Shown here one piece after another: positions 1-5,673 of a stretch of 6,853 nucleotides of DNA. A program made the translations under genes and the position numbers. Under the pieces are notes generated by a model. That model had not been told where the DNA came from, did no database searches, and was given only the letters and a program-made list of their open reading frames with translations. The stretch covers positions 1 through 6,853 of the forward strand of contig JAEWTK010000003.1 of NCBI GenBank assembly GCA_023459535.1, read 5' to 3'. This DNA comes from Pseudomonadota bacterium (GTDB taxonomy: Bacteria; Pseudomonadota; Gammaproteobacteria; Burkholderiales; Methylophilaceae). The stretch's first letter is position 1, and each line of letters opens with the position of its first letter.

Positions 1-1176
<1,176 letters not shown>

Positions 1177-1186
1177 ATTCGTATTA

Positions 1187-1312
1187 GCCACAGAGATCAC
1201 AGAGCACACAGAGTGCAAATCAGCACAAACACAGATACTCAGGAGATACCAATTGAAACCATGCTCTGAACGACTCATGGGGTTTCTCTGTGAGCTCTGT
1301 GTCCTCTGTGGC
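1187..1312. repeat. Inverted pair of 27-bp CACAGAG repeat arms around a 73-bp spacer
   Basis: The left arm (1187-1213) consists of three 9-bp units, GCCACAGAG, ATCACAGAG and CACACAGAG. The right arm (1286-1312) is the same thing on the other strand: CTCTGTG AG, CTCTGTG TC, CTCTGTG GC. The arms pair at 24 of 27 positions; the three mismatches all fall in the variable two-base spacers of the units. The 73-bp interior (1213-1286) shows no gene. In RNA the pair could form a long hairpin in the 3' untranslated region of tadA, just ahead of the terminator. Two further single arms of the same family lie at 3264-3290 and 5575-5601. This is a dispersed intergenic repeat; its biological role is not evident from the sequence. 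Confidence 0.9.
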
Positions 1313-1318
1313 AAAAAC

Positions 1319-1344
1319 AAAAAGCCCCGCATCGCGGGGCTTTT
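1319..1344. terminator. Bidirectional Rho-independent terminator between convergent tadA and yccA
   Basis: A perfect 7-bp GC stem, GCCCCGC (1324-1330) and GCGGGGC (1334-1340), closes a 3-base ATC loop. It is flanked by an A-tract (1313-1323, interrupted by a single C) on the left and TTTT on the right, so it can work on both strands. It lies between the stop of tadA (1176) and the stop of the oppositely oriented yccA gene (1362), the expected place for a shared terminator. The yccA stop codon is only 17 bp from it. Confidence 0.88.
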
Positions 1345-1361
1345 CCATTCAGGCAAACCGA

Positions 1362-2048
1362 TTATTCTCTATCGCCAGCAAATGCCATCAACAGATGCAG
1401 CAGGTTGGTGAACAGCTGATAAACGCTGATGTAGAGCGACAGGGTTGCCATCACGTAGTTGGTCTCACCACCGTGTACGATGCGGTTAACATCGTAGAGG
1501 ATGAAACCGGAGAACAGCAGTACGGCAACGCCGGACAATGCCAGTGACAGCGCCGGAATCTGGAAGAACAGGTTGGCCAGCGAAGCGACGATCAGCAGGA
1601 TGATGCCGACCAGCAGGAAGTTGCCCATGAAGCTGAAATCGCGCTTGGTGGTGCTGGCGATGGCGGACAGCGTCAGGAAGATGATGCCGGTACCGCCTGC
1701 GGCAAGGCCGACCAGTTCTCCGCCGTTACGCAAGCTCAACGCGACTTGCAGGATAGGGCCGAGCAACGCGCCCATGATGAAGGTCAGGCCGAGCAGAAAG
1801 ACCACGCCCATGCTGTTATTGCGGTTGGCGGATACGGCGAAGAACATGCCATAGATCACGGCCAGCGAAACCAGCGCGAAAATGATCGGGCTGCCTGCGG
1901 CAAAAGAGAAATCGATGCTCATGCCGATCAAGGCGCCAATGACGGTAGGCACCATGGTCAGGCCGAGCATCATGTAGGTATTGCGCAGCACCTTGTGGGC
2001 GGCTGGCGACAGGGTTTGCGTACTTGCGACTTGATAATTGGATTGCAT
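1362..2048 (-). CDS. yccA: YccA-type Bax inhibitor-1 family membrane protein
   Basis: A 228-residue polytopic inner-membrane protein with about seven hydrophobic helices, fitting the Bax inhibitor-1 (UPF0005) family. Family-specific signatures are LSPAAHKVLRNTYMMLGLT ahead of the first helix, LGPIL after the third, TTKRDFSFMG in the middle, and near the C-terminus YDVNRIVHGGETNYVMATLSLYISVYQLF, which matches the conserved end of the YccA subgroup. In E. coli YccA binds the FtsH protease and modulates degradation of membrane substrates such as SecY; whether this homologue does so is inference. The start at 2048 is supported by AGAGGA (2064-2059) ten bases upstream. It lies 145 bp downstream of nagZ on the same strand and has its own putative promoter in that gap. 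The shared terminator at 1319-1344 ends it. Confidence 0.93.
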   Translation of the reverse strand: MQSNYQVASTQTLSPAAHKVLRNTYMMLGLTMVPTVIGALIGMSIDFSFAAGSPIIFALVSLAVIYGMFFAVSANRNNSMGVVFLLGLTFIMGALLGPILQVALSLRNGGELVGLAAGGTGIIFLTLSAIASTTKRDFSFMGNFLLVGIILLIVASLANLFFQIPALSLALSGVAVLLFSGFILYDVNRIVHGGETNYVMATLSLYISVYQLFTNLLHLLMAFAGDRE

Positions 2049-2067
2049 CGTAAAGATTTCCTCTTTG

Positions 2068-2114
2068 GTTGAAACTCAGGGCTAAGACTATAGAAAAGCG
2101 CTTTAAGTTTCAAC
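2068..2114. repeat. 9-bp inverted repeat spanning the putative yccA promoter
   Basis: GTTGAAACT at 2068-2076 and its exact complement AGTTTCAAC at 2106-2114 are separated by 29 bp. The distal arm contains the proposed -35 hexamer, and the -10 lies between the arms. A second perfect palindrome, AAAGCGCTTT, sits inside at 2095-2104. The arrangement could be an operator, but a 9-bp match in AT-rich intergenic DNA can also arise by chance. Confidence 0.4.
2087..2113 (-). promoter_or_regulatory. Putative sigma-70-like promoter for yccA
   Basis: On the minus strand TTGAAA (2113-2108) lies 15 bp ahead of TATAGT (2092-2087). Both hexamers are good, but the spacer is shorter than the usual 16-18 bp, so strength is uncertain. 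A start site about 30 bases upstream of the yccA ATG would follow. The nearest gene upstream on this strand is nagZ, whose stop is 145 bp away, so a separate promoter is plausible. Confidence 0.4.
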
Positions 2115-2193
2115 TGAAATCGGCAACATTTCCTTGAAACACGGGCTTTTCGGCATCAATATCAAAAAGACTATCCCCTTGCCGCAGAATGCC

Positions 2194-3243
2194 TCAGGCA
2201 AAGGGCAGATTGCCCTCCTGCTTGCCGACATTACCGACAGCATGCACCGCCTGCACGAAATCCGCATTCTCGTGCAGCGCCACCATGCTCGCCGGCTTGC
2301 GTGCACCGTGCATGCGGGCAAGACGCGCCAGGCTTTGCGCAGAGATTTGCCATTGCAGGTTTGCAAGTAGTTCGTCGGCCAGATCCGGCTTGTTGCACAG
2401 CAGCACCATGTCGCAACCGGCCTGCAGTGCCGCCATGGCTCGCTGCGTGACATTGCCGGCCACCACGGCACCTTCCATCGACAGGTCGTCGCTGAAAATG
2501 ACGCCGTTGAACTCCAGCCGCTGACGCAGGATCTTCTGCAGCCAGCGTTCGGAAAAGCCCGCCGGTTTATCATCGACGGCCGGATAGATCACATGCGCCG
2601 GCATGATGGCCTGAATACCGTCATCGATCAGCTGCTTGAAAGTCTGCATGTCGTTCTGCGCGATCTCGTCGAAACTGCGCTCATCGACCGGGATCGCCAC
2701 GTGCGAGTCGGCGACGACGAAACCATGGCCGGGGAAATGTTTGCCGACTGCAGCCATACCGCCGCGCTTCAGGCCCTGCATCAGTGCGAAGGCCAGCTCC
2801 TTGATCGCCTGCGGGTCACGGTGGAAAGCGCGGTCGCCGATCACCTGGCTTTCGCCGTAATCCATGTCCAGCACCGGCGTGAAGCTGAAATCGATGCCAT
2901 AGGCGCGCAGTTCGGCCGCCAGTATCCAGCCCGCCTCTTCCGCCAGCTGACGTGCCTTTTTCGGATGCTCATCCCACAACTTGCCGAACTCACGCATCGG
3001 CGGAATGCGGGTAAAACCCTCGCGGAAGCGCTGCACGCGGCCGCCTTCATGGTCGACCGCGATCAGCAGCGGCGGCTTGCGCACTTCATGGATCGCTTCA
3101 GTCAGCGCCTTTAACTGCACGCAGGAGGTGAAATTACGCGCGAACAGGATGACGCCGCCGACCAGCGGATGCCGCAGGCGGCGGATATCGTCCGCATTGA
3201 GTTCGGTACCTTCGACATCCAGCATGACGGGACCAAGCGACAT
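2194..3243 (-). CDS. nagZ: Beta-N-acetylhexosaminidase NagZ (GH3)
   Basis: A 349-residue cytoplasmic glycoside hydrolase family 3 enzyme. NagZ cleaves the beta-1,4 bond of GlcNAc-1,6-anhydroMurNAc peptides during peptidoglycan recycling, and its product can signal beta-lactamase induction in species with AmpR. Visible motifs: [12 protein letters not shown] (about residues 62-73); the catalytic loop KHFPGHG (168-174) with the NagZ-specific Asp-Ser-His (179-181) that supplies the acid/base His; and the nucleophile loop FSDDLSMEG with Asp252 as the likely nucleophile. There is no signal peptide, as expected. I place the start at 3243 rather than 3270, because GAAAGG (3255-3250) lies 6 bases ahead and [12 protein letters not shown] is the usual NagZ beginning; the longer start would fall inside a repeat. 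It follows the permease genes by 73 bp, co-oriented, which suggests import and processing of cell-wall fragments are linked. Confidence 0.96.
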   Translation of the reverse strand: MSLGPVMLDVEGTELNADDIRRLRHPLVGGVILFARNFTSCVQLKALTEAIHEVRKPPLLIAVDHEGGRVQRFREGFTRIPPMREFGKLWDEHPKKARQLAEEAGWILAAELRAYGIDFSFTPVLDMDYGESQVIGDRAFHRDPQAIKELAFALMQGLKRGGMAAVGKHFPGHGFVVADSHVAIPVDERSFDEIAQNDMQTFKQLIDDGIQAIMPAHVIYPAVDDKPAGFSERWLQKILRQRLEFNGVIFSDDLSMEGAVVAGNVTQRAMAALQAGCDMVLLCNKPDLADELLANLQWQISAQSLARLARMHGARKPASMVALHENADFVQAVHAVGNVGKQEGNLPFA

Positions 3244-3249
3244 TTTCAA

Positions 3250-3255
3250 CCTTTC
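3250..3255 (-). promoter_or_regulatory. Ribosome binding site deciding the nagZ start
   Basis: GAAAGG on the minus strand, 6 bases before the ATG at 3243. It favours this start over the in-frame ATG nine codons upstream (3270), which has no such sequence and lies in the repeat arm. Confidence 0.7.
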
Positions 3256-3263
3256 AAAATTCA

Positions 3264-3290
3264 GCCACATAGTTCACAAAGAGCACAGAG
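3264..3290 (+). repeat. Single 27-bp CACAGAG repeat arm, degenerate, upstream of nagZ
   Basis: Three 9-bp units, GCCACATAG, TTCACAAAG and AGCACAGAG, with two substitutions from the CACAGAG core, followed by AAAAACCC. It has the same plan as the arms at 1187-1213, 1286-1312 and 5575-5601. It lies in the 73-bp gap between the DppC-type permease gene and nagZ, 21 bp from the nagZ start. No inverted partner is visible nearby. Confidence 0.82.
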
Positions 3291-3316
3291 AAAAACCCGT
3301 GTTTGTGATATTTCAT

Positions 3317-4102
3317 TCAGCGTTTCACATCCAGCGCATCGCGCAGTTTATCGCCCAGCACGTTGACTGCCAACACCAGCGACATCAGGCTCAAGCCTAC
3401 GGCCAGCACATAATGCGGTGCCACCAGCATGTAACGCACGCCATCGCGCAGCATGGAACCCCATGAAGCCTGCGGCGCCTGTATACCCAGCCCAAGGAAA
3501 GACAGGCTGGCCTCGGCGATCACCAGCCCGGCGATACTGTAGGTGGCCTCAACCACCAGCGGCGCTGTCAGCAAAGACAGCATGTGCCTGAGCATGATGC
3601 GTGGTGTGCCGGCACCCAGCGATTCTGCGGCCTGCACATGCTGACGACCGCGCAATGACAGCGCCTGCGCCCGTGTGAGGCGCGCGTAACCGACCCAGGA
3701 AGTCAGGCACAAGGCCAGTATCAGGTTGTTCAGGCCCGGCCCGAGCACGGCGGCAAAGGCAATCGCGAGCAGGATGCCGGGGAAGGCAAGAAAGACATCC
3801 GTAATCTGCATCAGCAGGCGGTCGACCCAGCCGCCGAAATAGCCGGCAATCAGCCCGACCGTCACGCCAAAGCTCAAGGTAATCACCGTCACAAGCACGG
3901 CAACCGTCATGGAAACCTGTGCACCGGCGAGGATGCGGCTCAATATATTACGGCCGAGGTCATCATTACCGAGCCAGGCGGAGGAACCGGGGCCGTGCAG
4001 AATGGACTCGAGCCGGATGGCGTCCGGTGCCAGATCAAAGCCTGCAGCGAGTACCACGGCACAGAGCCAGAACGCGAGGACGTAAACCGGCCAGCTTTTC
4101 AT
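3317..4102 (-). CDS. DppC/OppC-type ABC transporter permease
   Basis: A 261-residue inner-membrane permease of the peptide/nickel (BPD_transp_1) class. The N-terminal helix (WPVYVLAFWLCAVVLAAGF) is followed by SAWLGNDDLGRNILSRIL, the hallmark of DppC/OppC/GsiD-type subunits just ahead of the transmembrane core. The cytoplasmic EAA loop that contacts the ATPase is seen as QHVQAAESLGAGTPRIMLRH. The C-terminal part has EASLSFLGLGIQAPQASWGSM, also typical. It is somewhat shorter than E. coli DppC (about 300), mainly at the N-terminus. I start it at the ATG at 4102, ten bases after the stop of the partner permease and preceded by GAGG (4110-4107); an upstream in-frame ATG at 4183 would add an unrelated overlap with the partner. 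It pairs with the DppB-type gene to form the channel. Substrate cannot be read from the sequence; the nagZ and YkuD neighbours suggest cell-wall peptides. Confidence 0.93.
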   Translation of the reverse strand: MKSWPVYVLAFWLCAVVLAAGFDLAPDAIRLESILHGPGSSAWLGNDDLGRNILSRILAGAQVSMTVAVLVTVITLSFGVTVGLIAGYFGGWVDRLLMQITDVFLAFPGILLAIAFAAVLGPGLNNLILALCLTSWVGYARLTRAQALSLRGRQHVQAAESLGAGTPRIMLRHMLSLLTAPLVVEATYSIAGLVIAEASLSFLGLGIQAPQASWGSMLRDGVRYMLVAPHYVLAVGLSLMSLVLAVNVLGDKLRDALDVKR

Positions 4103-4112
4103 CGCGCCTCGC

Positions 4113-5024
4113 TCATCTGCTGTAGCGCACCCGCGGATCGAGTTGGGCATAAAGCAGATCGGTGCACAAGTTGACCAGCACATAGATCAGCGCAATCACC
4201 AGCACGCAGGCCTGTGTCACCGGGTAGTCGCGCTTCTCGATCGATTCCACCAACAGGCGGCCGATGCCGTCCCAGCCGAATACCGTCTCGGTGATGACCG
4301 TACCTGCCAGCAGGCCACCCAGCTGCAGGCCGAGAATGGTGACTACAGGCAACAGCGCCGCACGCAGGGCATGTCCCAGTATCACCTGATGCTCCTGCAA
4401 ACCCTTGGCCCGCGCGGTACGGACGAAGTCCTCGTTCAGCACTTCCAGCAGGCTGGCGCGCGTCATGCGCGTGAGAATGGCGCTGAGGCCGAACCCCAGG
4501 GTCAGCGCCGGTAACACGATGGAGGCTGAAGACTCCATACCGCTCACCGGCAGCCAGCCGAGCCAGAGCGCGAAGACCATCATGAGCAAAGGCCCCAGCC
4601 AGAAATGCGGCATGGCGGAGAAAGTCAGACTGCTCAGCGTGGCGATGCGGTCCGGCCAGTGGTTGGCGCGCAAGGCCGCGATAATGCCGAGCGGCAGGCC
4701 GATGGCGATGGCGATGGCCAACGCCAGTAATGCCAGCCGGATGGTGGCCGGCAGGCGTTCCGCGAGCATGGCAGACACCGGCTCGCGGCTATGGATGGAG
4801 TTGCCGAAATCGCCCTGCGCCAGGCGTGACAGATAGTTGGCGAACTGCACAGGCAAGGGGTTATCCAAGCCAAGCTCGGCGCGCAACTGGCTGCGGTCGG
4901 CACTACTGGCGGATTCGCCCAGCATGACCTCGACCGGATCGCCCGGCACCAGATGCACCAGCAGAAAGGTCAGCAGCAGGACGCCGAACACCACCGGCAC
5001 GACGCCGAACAGCCGCTTAAGCAC
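4113..5024 (-). CDS. DppB/OppB-type ABC transporter permease
   Basis: A 303-residue inner-membrane permease, the partner of the downstream DppC-type subunit. It begins with the classical first helix and periplasmic motif (VVPVVFGVLLLTFLLVHLVPGDP), followed by LGLDNPLPVQFANYLSRLAQGDFGNSI, diagnostic for the DppB/OppB/GsiC branch. The EAA loop is NEDFVRTARAKGLQEHQVILGHALR, and the protein ends with YAQLDPRVRYS, the usual C-terminus. I assign a GTG start at 5024, because GGAA (5035-5032) lies 7 bases ahead and the protein then has normal length. The open frame continues upstream to 5204, but that part is the YkuD gene read in another frame. The start overlaps the YkuD stop by 8 bp, so the two are probably translationally coupled. 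Confidence 0.94.
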   Translation of the reverse strand: MLKRLFGVVPVVFGVLLLTFLLVHLVPGDPVEVMLGESASSADRSQLRAELGLDNPLPVQFANYLSRLAQGDFGNSIHSREPVSAMLAERLPATIRLALLALAIAIAIGLPLGIIAALRANHWPDRIATLSSLTFSAMPHFWLGPLLMMVFALWLGWLPVSGMESSASIVLPALTLGFGLSAILTRMTRASLLEVLNEDFVRTARAKGLQEHQVILGHALRAALLPVVTILGLQLGGLLAGTVITETVFGWDGIGRLLVESIEKRDYPVTQACVLVIALIYVLVNLCTDLLYAQLDPRVRYSR

Positions 5025-5544
5025 GTTGTGTTTCCGTAAAGCCGGATTCGAGGATATGTACCGGCGTACCGACCGGCACGGCATCAAACAATGCCAGAAC
5101 ATCCTGATTGCGCATGCGCACGCAGCCATGCGAGCAAGGCACGCCCATGGGCTGGTCGTCCGGCGTGCCGTGGATGTAGATATAGCGCTGCATGCTGTCG
5201 ACATCGGCTAGGCGGTTGAAGCCCGGTTCCTTGCCGGAGAGCCAGAGGATACGCGTCAAAATCCAGTCGCGGTCGGGATGTTGAGCCGCCAGTTCGGGCG
5301 ACCAAATCTCGCCGGTGGCGCGACGGCCGACAAAGACACTGTTGACGGGCGCGTCGTCGCCAATCTTGGCGCGTACCACATGTACGCCACGCGGTGTGCA
5401 TCCGCTGTCCTTCTGCTCACCCGCCCCGTTCAAGGCGGTGGAGACGACATAACTGGCGACAACCTCACCTTGCGCATTCAGCAGGCGGAGCTGCTGGTCG
5501 GCAATCGAGATTTCAATGCGCATGGTTGGTTGGTTGCTGGTCAT
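5017..5544 (-). CDS. YkuD-domain L,D-transpeptidase / L,D-carboxypeptidase-like protein without signal peptide
   Basis: A 175-residue protein that is essentially one YkuD domain. The catalytic signature is complete: YIYIHGTPDD (His125) followed by PCSHGCVRMRN with His139 and nucleophile Cys141, and Arg143. Known YkuD proteins form 3-3 peptidoglycan crosslinks, attach proteins to the wall, or act as L,D-carboxypeptidases. This one begins directly with the first strand (MRIEISIADQQLRLL) and shows no signal peptide, lipobox or membrane anchor, so it is probably cytoplasmic; ElsL of Acinetobacter baumannii is a known YkuD protein of that kind, trimming imported tetrapeptides. Two starts are possible, 5544 and 5523; neither has a convincing ribosome site. 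The gene lies between a peptide-binding protein gene and the permease genes, overlapping the latter by 8 bp. Fold is certain; the carboxypeptidase role is inference from topology and context. Confidence 0.9.
   Translation of the reverse strand: MTSNQPTMRIEISIADQQLRLLNAQGEVVASYVVSTALNGAGEQKDSGCTPRGVHVVRAKIGDDAPVNSVFVGRRATGEIWSPELAAQHPDRDWILTRILWLSGKEPGFNRLADVDSMQRYIYIHGTPDDQPMGVPCSHGCVRMRNQDVLALFDAVPVGTPVHILESGFTETQRA
5032..5035 (-). promoter_or_regulatory. Ribosome binding site supporting the GTG start of the DppB-type permease
   Basis: GGAA on the minus strand, 7 bases before the GTG at 5024-5022, lying within the last codons of the YkuD gene. It is a weak site but is the only one near a start codon that gives a normal-length permease. 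Confidence 0.5.
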
Positions 5545-5663
5545 CTGCCTGGAACCACCCCAGCAAAACCTTTAGCCACAGAGTTCACAGAGGGCACAGA
5601 GAAAACCCGCAATCTCACCTTAGCTCTGTTTAATGCCATTGGAATGTTGGTGTTCAGTTTCAT
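5541..5663 (-). other. Possible 40-codon small ORF coupled to the YkuD gene (probably spurious)
   Basis: An ATG at 5663 opens a frame that ends at a TGA overlapping the YkuD start as ATGA. It begins 10 bases after the SBP gene stop. The predicted peptide reads MKLNTNIPMALNRAKVRLRV and then through the repeat arm as FSVPSVNSVAKGFAGVVPGR. No ribosome site is seen, and half of it is repeat-encoded. The ATGA coupling is the only argument that it is translated; it may simply let ribosomes traverse the gap. Confidence 0.15.
5575..5601 (+). repeat. Single 27-bp CACAGAG repeat arm between SBP and YkuD genes
   Basis: Three units, GCCACAGAG, TTCACAGAG and GGCACAGAG, all with an intact CACAGAG core, preceded by TTTA and followed by AAAACCCGC. 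This is the cleanest copy in the window. It sits in the roughly 130-bp gap between the solute-binding protein gene (stop at 5674) and the YkuD gene (start at 5544). No convincing inverted partner is found; CTCTGTT at 5624-5630 is a single 6-of-7 match only. Confidence 0.88.
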
Positions 5664-5673
5664 GGTTGCTGTT

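Noticed and set aside
1187..1312. CRISPR array
   Set aside because: The periodicity is 9 bp with no unique spacers of 25-40 bp between repeats, the two clusters are inverted, and no cas genes are present.
2087..2113. Heat-shock (sigma-32) promoter for yccA
   Set aside because: The -35 resembles TTGAA, but no CCCCAT-like -10 is found at the right distance; TATAGT fits sigma-70 better.
2115..2193. Terminator after nagZ
   Set aside because: No GC stem followed by a T-run on the minus strand could be found, so read-through into yccA remains possible.
2103..2573. Minus-strand 156-codon frame overlapping the end of nagZ
   Set aside because: It is a shadow of nagZ in another frame, rich in Arg, Cys and Ser, with no family motif and no ribosome site.
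5025..5204. N-terminal extension of the DppB-type permease up to 5204
   Set aside because: This stretch is the YkuD gene read in another frame. It has no membrane or family features, and the GTG at 5024 gives normal length.
5602..5640. Inverted partner for the repeat arm at 5575-5601
   Set aside because: Only one seven-base near match, CTCTGTT at 5624-5630, is present; a true partner would show three units.
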